Shown here: positions 25,817 through 39,600 of the stretch, piece after piece
Layout: the number at the start of each line of letters is the position of its first letter
Position numbering within the stretch: the first letter of the stretch is position 1
Assembly (NCBI GenBank): GCA_009741485.1
Contig: CM019220.1
Span: 30,113,891 to 30,177,890 of the forward strand
DNA length: 64,000 bases
DNA from: Malurus cyaneus samueli
Taxonomy: Eukaryota > Chordata > Aves > Passeriformes > Maluridae
Direction: 5' to 3'
Program-made: the position numbers and the translations under genes
The notes under the pieces: generated by a model
The model's database searches: none
Told to the model about the DNA's origin: nothing
Seen by the model: only the letters and a program-made list of their open reading frames with translations

Positions 25817-28800
25817 GGTAATTTGTTTTTTCAACACCTGGGCATCACCCAGAGCTGGCTTGCTAGCTGCTGTTTCACAGAGATTACATCTCCCTGCCTC
25901 TTGGTTAGGCTTGGAAGCACCAGGACCTTGGCTGCCGGACGTGCAATAAACATTCTTTAAAAAGACACGAGCACTGGACAAACCCTAACTCTAGGCACAA
26001 GATCTTGTGGAAGGAAAACACAGTGAACATGCACTGACTCACGCCATGTTTCCTTGTTCAAAAAATTCCTGTCCTGAGGCAGCCTGAGCCGTCCTGAGGA
26101 GAGAGCACTGACCCTCCCTTCGCTGGGGTGAACTGTGGCTTTTCCCAGAGCCTTTCTAACCCGTGTTCCCTGTCGGATAAGCAACCTTGAAGATCTGTAA
26201 TGTCAGAGGAAGGGGAAATCCTGTGAACTGAGCCCCACCTATATGCAGAAAAGAAAATGCGTCTGTGTGTCCTTGGATTTTGCCCGCGCTACGCAGCATC
26301 CCACATAAATTAGGGATGAATCATAAGGCAGTGACGAACTCCAGTCCCTGACACTACCTCTCTTCCCTTCCTTATCTTCTGGCTGCTGCCTTGCTTCGTG
26401 CTAAGCAGGTCACCAGACCATAATAGTTCAGTGATTCTTGCATAGATGACTTTGAAAGTATGGGCTGGGAAGGAAAAAAAAAAAAAAATTGTGCTAAGTA
26501 TTAAAAGCATGTCATAACTCCAGCGCTGTAATAAGGAGATATTTCATACCATAAATGTTAGTCGCCACTAATGGGAAGCACCACATATAAATAACATTCC
26601 CATCTGGTTAAGTATTTTCCACTGGAAGGTAATTCCCAGCTACACACTTTTCCCTGAAGCAGACACTGCCTCCTGCTCTGGCCTGATGCTTAGCCAGGCA
26701 GGCATGCATCCACTGATATTAGGTAGTGAGGCATGTAAAGCCTTTAGTACCGTTTTCTTATCTTAATTGATATTCATAACACCCTGGCACTGATGGGGAG
26801 GGGAGCAGAAGGCAGAGCTGTGAATTAAAAGCCCCTGTGTGTATGAGGCATACAGGGAAAGCTGATTTCTTGTAGTTTCATCTTGTGAGGTATGATATAA
26901 GCTAAGCTGGAGGAAATGCTGGTTTTTTCATCTCCTGAGGCACTCGAGTTACCTTTGTGTTATGGGAGGGCAGATTTTCAGTTGAATTGAAGTGCAATAG
27001 TGGAACTAGCAATAATAATAATTCTTACTTTTGTATTGTTTCTGTAAGTGGTGCTAAGGACCCGCTCCTCGGTTCCCTCTCCGGTGCTTTCAGGGTGAGT
27101 TAGATGGATCTGACATTCACAGCTTGTTAATCACCAGAACCCCAGGTAAAAATAACTGGATACTTTAAGTGCTGCAAGATTTTAAATTGAAATTCAATAG
27201 CACCCTGGATGTTTTTCTCAGCTCTTGTGCTGTCTGCGCTTTGTAGGAGTTTCATCATCACAGCACAAACCCATCTGCGGCCGCACTGAGATGGAGCAGG
27301 AAATGGGGTGGAGGTCTGAAGCTGCCACAATGTCTTTTTGTTAAGTTGGGCAATTTCATCTCAAACCTTTTTATGTGGCTTATTGTGAGTGGGTAAACAC
27401 AGTCCTTGAGAGTGGTTCACACCATACAAAAAGCTGCTGTACTACAAGGGGCATTGTGGACTTCAGAGCATCATAGAACTCTGTTTCAGGAAGGGACAAA
27501 TTACATGTACATCTTGTGTGTTTACCCTGTGATTCTGTTCCTGTTTTGACATCAAGGACGCAGTTGCATTTGTATGATGTTTTCATTTTTGATTGCTCTT
27601 CTCATACCAAGAAGAAGGATGTGTTTTGGAAATGGTGAATTTCAGAGGGTGGGGTTGTTGTAGGTCAAAGGACTTTAATGTTGAAGAAGAAGATGATATT
27701 TAATTTCTTATTTTGTTTAAACATTCTATTAGACACTGAAGCAAAAAATTACAGGGTCTGATTTCTTCCATTGGTGTTCAGGGTGTTCCTGTCCCTAAAC
27801 AAAACAAAGCCAAGGTAAAACTCCATGCTCTGCCTCCTGGGGAACAGCTCAAAAATCTCAGTGGCTGTCTAAGTTTCCTCTGTGTTAGCTGGGGTTACAG
27901 AGCATTGTTTGCCAGGTGATATTCTCATTGTCATAGATGTGATAAGCACCTGCCAGAATTTGGCTGCTATCCAGCTGCATGGACCCAGCTTAAACAGAGA
28001 GGGATTTGTCATTAAACGCTGGTTGGAGTTCCCACCTGGAAATTCAGGACAATTAAACCCAGCTACCTGGTGCCTAATAAACTAATCTTCCTACCTTGCA
28101 AACGTGAATCAATTGGCTTAACAAGCAATACATTATTAAAGTGAATTCAGTTCCCCCAGCTGGTGCTGCTTTCTGTCCATTTTACCCCAGACAGCAGATG
28201 CTTGTCTTTGGTTTTCCCACAGACACAGCATTTTTGCTGCCTGAAGCCCCAGAGCACCCCTAAATGCTGATCCTCATCAGGAGACGGGAGATGCTGCTGC
28301 TTCAGGTGCTCACCAGTCTGGGCAAAGGATGCCTGATCAGAGCCCTGTTTGTCTTTAGGGGGATTCATGATGTCCTGGCCTTTTTTGGGTCTCTGCTAGG
28401 GACCCCTTCTATATTGCATAATTTCCCCTACACAAAGCATTAGGATTCCTGATGAGAGCTGGCTCAGAGCTCCAAAGCACCGGGAAATACTGTCCATGCA
28501 TTGTTTTTTGCATTCCTTACATTGATTCTGCATGACATGGATTTGTTCCTGGATGTGCAAACCCTGTACTTGTGTTAGTTCCTGACACTGTGTGTATTGC
28601 AGGGAGAGATTTGCACCTCAGACATGCCTTTGAATCACAGAACACCCCCATTTTAATAGTTCCAGGTTCTAATATTGCTGTGATTGCTGAAACCAGATGC
28701 ACATCTCCTCACAAACACTGAAACACAAAAATGCCCCTCTGAGCTGAGGAAAGGGGCCGATTTATTTTTGTGTTCACACCTTTCAGCATCGTGAGTGGCA

Positions 28801-30545
28801 GCACTGGCCACAAGTGATGTCACAGAGTCCATGGCTAACGAGCAGGAAAGAAAAGCCAGTGTTTTCACAGTCTTGTAATGCTCTATTTATTTATGTAACA
28901 GGTTGAATGTCATGTAAAGTTGGGATCTGTGCTTGGCTTTTCTCGACTCCCTTACTGCAGTGGATGGTTCTCTGCCTCTCTAATCTGCATTTGGATTCTG
29001 CAGGCATTTCTTATCTGCTGGCTGTGGTCCCTTTGACACGTCCAGCTATGAAAGGAAGCACAGATTGCTGAGAACCTGGATGATAAAACTTCTGCCCCGC
29101 TACAAATGAACTTTATGTTCCTTGCACATTTGCCATATGCATGCAAGGCACCGTGTCTTAAAAAATTCCTATGAGCACTGAGTTATTAAATGCCAGTGTT
29201 ACCCCAGTTCATTTTATGCTCGATTTTCAGTGGGTATGAGCTGATGGATCTCTGTTGGTACCAGTGGAACTGTGTGTGTTTTTAGGGAAGAATTCAGAAC
29301 GGCACAGCTCCTGGAGCTTTGTGATGACCTGGTTTGGCTAAATCTGCTCAGGATGATTAATCTTTTTGCCTGTGTATCTGTCCCTGGAGACAAACCCTGG
29401 GGTCAGAAGCCTCACTGGACAATGTGGCTTTTTTTGCTCTGCTTCTGGCTCCATTTGGGAAGCCAATGGACTACCTGAAAAGCTGGTGTAAAAGAAAATA
29501 AACTACCTGTGCTTTGCCTCCTGCTTTGCCGTGGTCTCAATGACAGAAAGCTGCTCCTCCAGTGGCATAAGACCACGGGTAAGTGTGCTGCTAGAGCTGT
29601 GATACACATAACCAGCTGTTCATCTCCTCTAAGTGGGGAAGAAAATCACCCGGAGGAGCAATGGCTGTCCCTGAGGCAGCAGCTGATGTGGATTTATGAG
29701 CCTGTAGCAGACATAATCAACCTATTTAGTTTTCCCAAAGCAGGAAGCGAAGCTCTCCAGTGGGAGCAGACCTTCTGTACCCTTGAGCAGAATAGATTTT
29801 GCTTCCTGGGTGATTCTGCTCCTGATGGGAGCCAAAAGCTGGGTGTTGTGTCACTTCAGGTGCAGGGAGCTGATTTAGCTGTTTGTGAAACAAGGATGCT
29901 CAGGGCTTTACATCCCCTGGCAGCTATCCCAACCTTTGGAGACAGCTTCCTAATGGATGCTTGCCTGCCTGTGGAAAAAGCAGTACTCATCCTCTCTTTC
30001 TCACTGCTTTAGTCTCCAGTTAGTGCCAGTTTTTGTGAAACAGTTGATTATGTGCAGGGTTGGGATGAAAGGTGATGGTTCCTCAGGGACTGGCTGAAGT
30101 TCGATATTTTTCTCAAGTTTTATGGGAAAACACATTTGTTCTTGAATGGCAAAGCTGTTGTTACTTATGGCCAACCTGATCAATATATCCCTTTTCAGCA
30201 TTCGACTTCAGGGTGTGAGCAGCAGAAGGCTGAGTCTTGGGAAGAGGAGTTTGTAAGCCAAATTCCAAAAGTGGTGTTGAATTCAGGTTGTACATTTCAA
30301 AATTTATGGCATTTTTAGGCTGTACCTGTGTTTTCAGAAAAATTTGAAGTAAAAAAACAGGTTTGAGAAGATGTTGAAGTTATCTTCCAGGGGGAAACTT
30401 CTATCTGTTGGAAGATCTAATAAGAAGATGTTTAAACATTTGCATGATGCAGGGTAAGGAAGCTGGTAAATGCCTGTGGAAACTTTCATTATTTTCTGTT
30501 AAGCGTGACCTTTCCTTACCCTTCTTTTTCTATTTTGTTGGCTAA

Positions 30546-30555
30546 TTTTTTTTTA

Positions 30556-30582
<27 letters not shown>
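30546..30582. repeat. Poly-T run
   Basis: A T-rich tract broken by one A, including 27 consecutive T. It is read as a simple homopolymer with no retroelement attached. Confidence 0.9.
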
Positions 30583-30586
<4 letters not shown>

Positions 30587-31957
30587 AAAAGAGCACCCTG
30601 GGAATTACTGAAGATTTTCTTAAAAATTCCTTTATAAAATACTGGATTTTTTGCTTGTCTAATTCATGCTGAGAAACATGGATGGTAGTCCATGGAAGTG
30701 CCATTTATTTCAAGGAACCAATCAGCTTTAGAAATGCTCTTAGTTAAGATTATTAGGTAAGAGTTTATGCAATATTGAAAGTGCCAGGCTGTTACCAAAT
30801 TTTACACTGATTTTTCCAATTGTCGTATTTTTTGACAAGTGTTTTAATTGTTTACTGGAAAAGGAAGTGGGTATTTTTGTTGCTTCTTTTGCTGCCTCTC
30901 TGTTTTAGAGAGAGCAGTAATTCATTATCTCACGGACAGAAAACAATTAAAGTGCTGTTTCCTTCATGAGAATGGAGTCACAGAACAGCATCTCAGACCT
31001 GCAGCTCTTAGCAGAGTTTTGGGAGGGAGATGAGCACTGTGCACAGCCTAGCTGGCATCAGAAATGTCTCATTTCTCGTGTGCTGGGGGTGATGGAAATC
31101 TCCCTGCAAGCTACTCTATTAGATATGCTTATGCACTACTGGAAAAAATGCAGGCAGTGGGAGAAAACACCACTGCAAGCATGCCCTGAATATAGCAATA
31201 CTTCATTTGTAGGCAGAGCTTGGCCTATCTGGATGAGAGCCAGTTTTTTATGATACAGGCATCAGTGTTTGTTTAATGTGTCCCTTATCAAATCCCAAAG
31301 CTAATATTTGCGTTAGTCCTCTACGAAGATAAACAGGAACTGTTTGAGTGGGAATTAAGGCACTGTGTATTGTGCTGCTTCTCGGAGCTGTATCTGGGTG
31401 TTTTACCTGGAATCCCGAGGAATGTTTTGCAGATGTGCATTCACTCTGTGTTCAGAGAGGGCTCTCTGTAAAGCTCTGTAAAGTGGTTAAAGGATTTGGG
31501 GAGGTTCTAGCAAAGAGGGAGATCCTGGTTTTCCTCAAATGCAGAGCATTCTGGGGTTGATTTTAACCCATCAACCACCTTCCAGGTCAAGTTTTCAGCC
31601 TTGAAGGTGGTAAAGAGATGGTGTTTTGAAGAAGTTCAAACATTATTCCTACACAAAGAGGAGTTCTGCCATCCCAGCCTGGCTGTGCAGGGGAATCTGG
31701 TCCACGTTCATCTCCTCTGTGACACAGCACAGGCAGAGCTTACCCACCCCTTGGCTTCAGGGCATTCATTCCAAAACTGCACCCAAAAGCAGAATTAATC
31801 TCCCCGCACAAACTGAGATTTGAAAAGAAACAGGAACAGCAGGACTCTTACTGATGGGTCAGAATAACAGTGATAAATGGATGGTAAAACAAATGATTCC
31901 AGGATGCCATTGCTGATGCATGTCAGGAACCCACCTTCCCCATCACTACCCACACAC

Positions 31958-31994
31958 ACAAAAAAAAAAAAAAAGAAAAGAAAAAGAAAAAAAA
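31958..31994. repeat. A-rich simple repeat
   Basis: A short CA run merges into a poly-A tract with scattered G. There is no LINE or processed-gene body upstream that would make it a retroposon tail. Confidence 0.85.
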
Positions 31995-33339
31995 GTATGG
32001 TTGGGTGGCTGCAAAGTTTAACTTTCCTTTGTAGAAGCCTGTGAAAAACAATCTGGTACTGCAAATCATGGTGATAATGGTAGTGAAATGTGATGAGGGG
32101 AAAAAGCAAGAATTTTAGAAGGCAGCAGTCTGAGGAAAGGAACAACAGCTACAACAACTGAGCACTGTATTAAAATAATATGTGGTATGTTATTCCACAC
32201 GAGGCAATATTCATGTAGCATTCAAAGCCGAACATGAAAATCTGAAAATAACACGATGCTATAAAAAGAGGATTATCGTGCAAAAGGAAATTTGTAGTAA
32301 TGAGGAAAAATAGCATTTCATAATAAGGGCAAGCCTTAACTATTGAGATAAGAACAATAGCAACTGTTAGTGCTGATAATCATGAACATTTGAGGTTTTC
32401 AGATTCTTGCCAGGCTCACCACATGCTTTGTCAAACTAAATGCTGGGAGGAAGCAATGTAGCTGGAACTTGCTGGAATGCATTAGGTGGAGAAGAGGAAA
32501 CCTTGTTTCCTGATAATTTTTTTCAGCGAATGCTTTTTTTTTTGAGTTTTTGGCCAGCTGCACTGTTGAGTGAAAATAATATTTGGAGAAAGATGGCAGA
32601 ACACACTGAATAATATACAACCTAAAGAATAAATTGTGTCTGTCACAGTGAGGATATGGGAATAGGCTAAAGTCTCTTCAGTACCTACACAAAGTAATGA
32701 TTCTGTGGATCTCCAGAATGTCAGAAAGGCATCTTTCCATTTCTTCCACCCCAGGCCCCTGGGTTCACGTGGATGGCAGAGTCATGTCAGGGGAAGTGCT
32801 GCTGGTGATGAATGTGACTGTGAGCCTTGCCCAGGGCCCCAGAGGATGGAGACAGGCACATGCTGTGCTGCTGAGTCCACGGGCAATATTTCATGGGACT
32901 TTCCCTGGAGGATTTGGACTGATAGAAATCCTCTGCAGAGTGGAGCTGATCCCTATTTTTCTCTCATGTTGAGCCTTGTACAAAGAAAATGAGAGCAGAC
33001 ACCAAGTGCTGTATCGTAGGGCGGTGATGAGGATTTGTAGAACCTAAACTATCTTGGGGGTCTCTCCAGCAGGGTGGTATTAGGGAGGGATTTTTGCCAC
33101 ACTTTCTGCTATAACCAGCGAATCAGCAGAGTTCTGAGGAGACATTTTTATCTCTGGCTTCAGTACCTACTATAGGCAAAACATTTACCAGGTGTCTTTG
33201 TTCTATTTTAAATTATGGTTTGAAGAATCATTTTAGTCCAGTGCTTGGGGGAGATCTGGCATTAATGGAGGAGCAGTGGGTAACACTCCATACAACTGCA
33301 TTGCTCATGCAGGCAAAACTTGTATTGCAGAGGCAGAGA

Positions 33340-33610
33340 TGATCTCACCCTGCCGGCGTTTCGCGCTGACCAGGCACCATATGGATGCGGTTAGCGCAGG
33401 GCTGGAGCTGCCCAGAGCCGCCCCATTGTAGCTCGGGGCGATATCTGACATGAGAGCCGCCCCATTGTAGCTCGGGGCGATATCTGACATTTTCCGTGTC
33501 CTGCAGCTGTGTCTGCCCTGCTGCGAGCATCCCCTCTGCCCGCCAAACATTGCGCAAAACCGCGCCCGGAACGCTCGCAAGGCGATTTTGTGAAATCGGT
33601 ACAAAGTGAA
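33340..33610. other. Isolated CpG-dense block with tandem duplication
   Basis: About two dozen CpG dinucleotides lie within roughly 270 bases, in a region otherwise poor in CpG. It includes TTTCGCGCTGACC, GCGCAAAACCGCGCCCGG and a perfect 39-base tandem duplication. A minus-strand frame of 155 codons (33305..33772) spans the block, and the duplication keeps that frame by repeating MSDIAPSYNGAAL. I do not recognise the predicted protein. The block could be an orphan CpG island, a promoter of an unannotated transcript, or a piece of a young mobile element. No splice or poly(A) structure ties it to a gene. Confidence 0.6.
33414..33490. repeat. Perfect 39-bp tandem duplication
   Basis: A 39-base unit containing GCCCCATTGTAGCTCGGG is followed directly by a second copy, identical over its 38 bases. 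Identity suggests recent origin or a collapsed/expanded polymorphic repeat. It sits in the CpG-dense block. Confidence 0.95.
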
Positions 33611-36600
33611 ACACTCGCAGCAATAGGAAATGGCTCCTGTTAGAGCTGCAGCTTGAGGAGGGTATGTATGATCAAAGAGCACCAGCTCAAGTTCTCTTGT
33701 CCCTGATTTTCTATAAACACTGATTTTGTTAGTCTCCCCACGCTGGCATAGATTTTGTCTACTGTCACACAATGCAAAAGGGAACTATCTGAAACTGTTT
33801 AGTTTTCAGGCTGAATGCTGAATACTTCGATAACATAGGGACTTAAAAAAATATTAGGAAGAAAACTTTTGAGGAGCTTTGTCTTTATTAGTTTATAGAA
33901 TGAGATATAAGTGTGCAGATGTCTTCAAAATAACGAGACTTGGATGACAATTTTTTTTTTTTAGTGTTTAGCACATTAATCCTTGTGTTAAATGGCAAGG
34001 ATGGATATGAAGGTGAGCATATAGAGGTACATGTGTGACAAGAATATTGCATAGCTGTACGCATGTATGACATACATTTATGTTGTATCTACTATGTTTG
34101 TACCTCTCCATACATTTCCCCCTTCCTCTCTTCTGTGGAAGGTTTTCTTTTCAAGCACTGAAATTTGATGGCAGCAAACAAATAGGTGAGGAGATATTTT
34201 CCATGTGAAGATTAGAACCCTAATCCAAGCTTTTCCTTCTGTTGTTTCCAAAGCTCATCATCATTTTGTCCCCCTGTCTTCCTCATCTGCACAGGAAATG
34301 ATCCACGTATGGCAATTGTGAAAACCCCTGTATCTATTAACCTGCATCCTGTAAGTCACTAACAAGAATTCATGGTACAACATTTTGGGAGAAAGTTATA
34401 TAGCAAACTGAGAGTTTCTGAAAAAGTGCAAATAAAATGTCAGGCAACAGCCAAGGAGATGTTAGGAGAAGGAGAGAGCGGCTGCTTTATTTTTTTAAAA
34501 AAATTTTTTATGAGGAATGCATGGTGGGAAGGGGGCTTGAGCAGGTCCCTTCTGGAGCTGGAGCAGAACCTGGCTTCCACTGCGTGAAGTGGCAGAAAGG
34601 AACCACTAAATAAAGAAATTGAGGAAAGCCAGAAAGAACAAGCTGTTTCTCAGCAGATACGTGAGAATGGAGCAACTCCCATGGGAGGCCAAGCACGAAG
34701 AAGTGGCCCAGCCTGCATGGCTGCCTCGTGTCTTAATATAGCCCAGCTTCTTGGCAAAGCCAAGGGGGTGAGGCCCTTGGAGGAGGAGAACTGGGTTTGC
34801 TCTCCCAAAAACCTGCTTGCAATAGGAAAGAAACCCTGCTGGCAGTGCTACAGCAACGTGCTGGGATCTGACAGCGAAACCCAGCTGTTGGAGGTGCATT
34901 CCTCAGGGATTCCAGCAGATCCTCCCTGCTCCTGATCTGCAGGAGGTCTGCACTCAGTGGGGAATTACCCAAATGTCTGGACAGGAGGAGATCCCATCCT
35001 GCTCTCAGCAGCACCTCTCCTCTTCCCCTAAGCCTTGGAAGGATGCAGAGACAGCAAAGGTGTGGTGATCTGTGAGCCTGCACTGCAGACCTTGAAGATG
35101 CTGTCACCATCATGGTTTCTGTAGGCTCAGGATGAGCTATTTTGATGTGTGCACTATGTTGCTTTTGCCTAGTCCGGACTAACTTTTCTCATACAAAGAA
35201 AACAAACAAAAACTCCAAGCAAAATAAAGCTGATTGACCACATTGCATAGTAAAAATCACTTCTAGACCTAAATCCTGTGCAATACCTTTTGGCAGGTAG
35301 AGAGATGATAAATATTGAGCTCTTTGCTTGCTGTTGCTGTCTCTTATGTGGCAGCTGTCCCACAGTAATTTATGATTCCCTACTCTCATTTCCATTTTTT
35401 TGAACTGTAGACCTCATTGACCCTTGTTTTTCCTTGTTCCCATTTTTGTTGGTGAGTCTTGGTTCTGTCCCAGCCTTTGTTCTGGGCACTCTGCCGGTGT
35501 TTCTCAGTAGCCTTTCAGCTCCTTCCTCCAGTTCCCCACCCTTCCTAGTAGCTCCTTCCCTCACACATTCCCTTCTCTCATGCACACCCCACTGTTCCAC
35601 TTCTTATCCACATTTTCCTCCTTTTCCCTCCTCCTACACACTTCTTGTTTAATGCGTCCCTCAATTTTGGCTGCATGTCAACTATTGTATCATTAAGAAG
35701 TACTGAGAACAAATTTTTAAAAAAAATCCCTGATGCATTGTTTTTTGGGGTTAGATTTGCAGGGTCCTATCAATCTATTTCCTTTGCAGTGACAGAATTT
35801 ACAGCCGCTTCAAAATCCATTAAAACATTTCCAGGTTCTCGCCTTATTTGAAACTGCATGTCATGTATATCACATATTTATGGTATACATCGTGTTTTAT
35901 AGCTACAGCATACCATGATCTTGTTTTAATTGAGATCTCCATGCTGTGCAGCCTAACCCAGGAATGCACATTTCCATGTCCTGCAGCTTGCCTCTCCTTT
36001 GAAGAGCTGTGCAGTGACATGCAGAGAACACAGGTATTCTTCCAGAGAGCTTATACCTGAATGCCCCAAAAGAAGCCTCCTCCTTTTCACATTTACTCAG
36101 GGTGTATTTACACAGGTTGTGCATGACATGTCACCTTTCAGCTCTCTGACTTGCCATCTCCAGCTGTTGCCAGCAGCAGAATGGTGAACCTTGCAGGGAA
36201 ATGAAGGTTATTTAGAAGTCACACAGTGCTTATAGCTTTCATTGTGGCCGTGTGGAAGTGACAACCGACTCTGCAAATGAGGGCAACTTCTGCATGTTCA
36301 TAATTTGTTTATCGCTAGTCAGATGTTCTCAGTGTCCCCTTTTCCATGTCTCTGGCAGCGCTGTGTGGAGTTGCAGTGATGCAGGGACAGGAGGCTGGTT
36401 AATGCAGCTCGTGTTGTCACCCTCACGGGGCTCGTTTGCCTACAGGCATGTCAGAAGGAACAAGGAATATAAGGGCATATATAACTGTAGCTGGCAGTGA
36501 ACTGAAAAGATGTCGAAACTCCCTTTAAATGAATAGTGTAGGACATCAGGAGCTAAGTAGCTGAGGAATAAGATAAATTTTCTCGAACAGTGTGGATAAG

Positions 36601-39600
36601 TGTGCCTGGCACTTGATCTAAATGAGTATGTGTGTGTGGTGTGCAGTGCAGACATCCCTCGTGTGCTGTCTGCTCCTAACACAGTCCTGCACATTTCCAG
36701 TATCCATCACAGCTCACATCACCTGCACTTCTGCACAGCTTAAACCTGATGGGAGGGACTAAAGAAGGCAAAGGCAGAGCCTCCTCACTGCAGACACTGA
36801 CCTTCTGCTCCCTGTGTTCAGGAATTGAAAGTTTGGGGTGTTTTTCCACAAACCTTTAGGGAGGAGCAGAGAAGCCTGTAGTGTGATTGATGTGATGTTA
36901 GCTGATGTTCTGCTCTTTGATGGTGTGCCTGCACAAGCCTGAGCCTGTGTGTGCAGATTCCCACTGGAAAGGCCAGGAGGAAACCACATGTCCCTTCTGT
37001 GGGTGCAGCCTGGGCTTGGTTTAGCTGCTGGGGATCAGAGCAGAGAGAGAGATCCAAGCTCGTTCTGCCTCTCCATTTGGGATTGTGGCTGTTAACTCAA
37101 CGTGTGTGTTCTTTAATTGGCTAATTGTTTTTTTTTTCCAACTATTCTCCTGCACCAGGCACCACAGGTTTTCTATACTTTGCACCAGTACACAGCAGCG
37201 TGTGTTGGAAGGGAAATGTAGGACAGCCACACACACACACAAAAAGTCATGTAATCTCCCGTGATGATCCGATGCGATTATCTGCCGAGGTATTCCAGGG
37301 AGCTGTATGGACAAGTTGTTCCAAGGCCAGATTTTCACTGAAGGGAGTAAAGAGCATCATCATTATTACTGAATTTGGACACTCCATTGCAGCTGTGCTC
37401 TGAGGGAGAGGAAATGTTGGAGAGTTTAAAGCCATTGACTGGCACAGGAGCAATGCTGGTGTGCAACCTTGCTGCCACCCAGCATAACACAGTTCCCACT
37501 TTGGATCAATTCCAGCTGTCAGACCCCAATTTACTAACCCACAGTGGGAAGGACACGAGTTTTCTTCTAGAAGGTCGGTATTATTTAAGGTTATTGCAAG
37601 TGAGTAAACCTGCTCCACCTTTATGAAGAAAACATTGCTGTGGAGTTTTTAGGAGGCACGCAGTTATAATGAATAATGAATATGTGATACTTTGGTGGTA
37701 GTGTTTAGCTCAGCCTGAGAGGGAGAAAATAATGGAAGTCTCTTCTTTCTGCCTGGGTGTTCAAACGGAGGAAAATCAAAGCTGTTATACCAGAGCTATA
37801 TATCAGCGAACGTATTTTAGGAACTGTGGAATGATCATAATTACAAAAAAGTCCTCCAGAGAGAAATTATGAGTCATAGTTTATGTTCTCTTTGGTGTTG
37901 CTATGGAAAAAGAGGTTAGTGCCAATGGTCATACAGCAATATTAATCTCTGAACTGAAAGAAAAATAAATAACCATCTCTGGCTTAACCCAAAGCAGATT
38001 TATTCTCAGTTACTGCAGCACACTCCATTAAAGGGGATAACCACGTAAGAAAAATTAAAGATGACATTGATTATCAGTTCTCAACGTGCAGTTAGGGAGA
38101 GTCCCTTACGTGAATTAGTGTGTGCTTCAGACTCCAGCAAATTACTTGGTGGAGTGAGAGGAAGGGAAAAAAAAAGCGTTTTGATCAAAAGGAGGGCAGG
38201 AAAGATCAGCCACCACTGACAGCTGCAAGTATGCTGATTAAAATGTCTTTATGCATGCAGTTAGACTCAGCCCGGGCTGGGTGCTGGTTCAAATGCAAAT
38301 CCCAAAACAAAACCCTGGCAACGGGCAGTTGGAAAGTGGCTCTCAGCCTTTTTCCGTTTATTTGGGAAAGCCGGGGCAGTGAGTCAGGGAGCGGTGGATG
38401 TTTGGGTGCTGAGTCAGCACCTCTGGGGCTCTGCCAGCCTTTTCCTGCCCCTCGTTTCTTTGCTGAGGCAAAACCCAGAGCAGGACTGGGGCCAAAGAGC
38501 TGTGTGCTTGCTTCGATTTGCTTTGGGTGCATCTTTCTCTTTGCCTGTAGGAAAAGCCTACCTGACACATTCCCCTTGACCCCAGAGTGTGTTTCAGTGG
38601 GTCACAGGAGAACTTTTCCACCTTCCTGCCTGCCCCACATTGTTTTCAGGAGCTGTAGCTGCGGTCACTCCCTCTCAAACAGCTCCCGACAAGCAAAGAC
38701 CTTGCAGTTAGAATTTAGCTTAAAATTTCGCTCACAATGCACCCTGCAAAGCAGGGTAGAGCCCTCCTTTCTGCCACACCGCTGCATCTGCCCTGCTGAT
38801 GGCATCCTGCTGATGGCAGGAAAACTTTTTGTTCTGTTGATGAGCTCAGCAGATCGGGCTGGGGAGATACACAGACCTCACATCCTGCATCTGAGCACAC
38901 AGCTCTGGCTGATGACCGCAGGAGTTATATGCGTGGCCCAAAACCATTGTGGCTCAAAGGGTCTTTGGAGCCATCTGAAGGCTTTTCACTGCCTTTCTGG
39001 GCTGGACTGGCCCCTTGTGAACAGTTTGACCTCTAACAAATTGCCATTACTTGGCTAATTCTTCGGAGATTGCCTCTTTTTGCGGTGTGTGCCTATCGGT
39101 CATCAGTTGTGCAGGTGTTTGGCATTACAGCCCACAACAGCTGAGGGTTTTCATGGCATCAGTGTAAAGGGCTATCAGGTGTATTTTACCCTCTGATCCT
39201 CTCCTTCTCCCTTTTCTTCTGTCTGGTAAAGAGAAAGAACGTGCTCCAGCCAGGCCTCTATGATGGCTTTCACTGCACTCTCTGATTTGACAGTGAAATG
39301 GTCCAGAAAACCCCAATCTGTGCCTTTTCACAGAGGAGCTGGCTCATGGATTAGCACGTGGGGGTCAACAGGCTCCTCTTTGCTCTTTCCCCTAAAAGGG
39401 ACAGAAATGTCAGCTGGTTTTCTGTCATTGAAAATGGAAGTATCAGCAGCTGCTGAGTGCTGCTAGTTTAAATATTTATGCCATAAGGGCTTTATCACAC
39501 CCTTTTCCTTTGTGCAAAGCTCCCGCCGATTTTGGCGGAGGTCAAGCTCCCAATCTGTGCAGCAGCTCGCAGGTCAGGTCTTCCAAGGAATAATGGTACG

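Larger units (their letters stand above)
25817..33339. other. Gene-free intergenic DNA after the LTR
   Basis: No supported gene. The longest frame (29509..30012, plus strand, 167 codons) has no recognisable domain. Homopolymer tracts at 30.55 and 31.96 kb are listed separately. The stretch 26500..26800 is dense in short AT words and may be regulatory, which is only an impression. Confidence 0.65.

Noticed and set aside
27460..27510. Possible reverse-strand CR1 tail (CATCATAGAACTCTG then AGGAAGGGACAA)
   Set aside because: The resemblance is limited to a few words and lacks the diagnostic CCAACC/GGTTGG block.
29509..30012. 167-codon plus-strand frame
   Set aside because: No homology recognised and composition typical of translated non-coding DNA.
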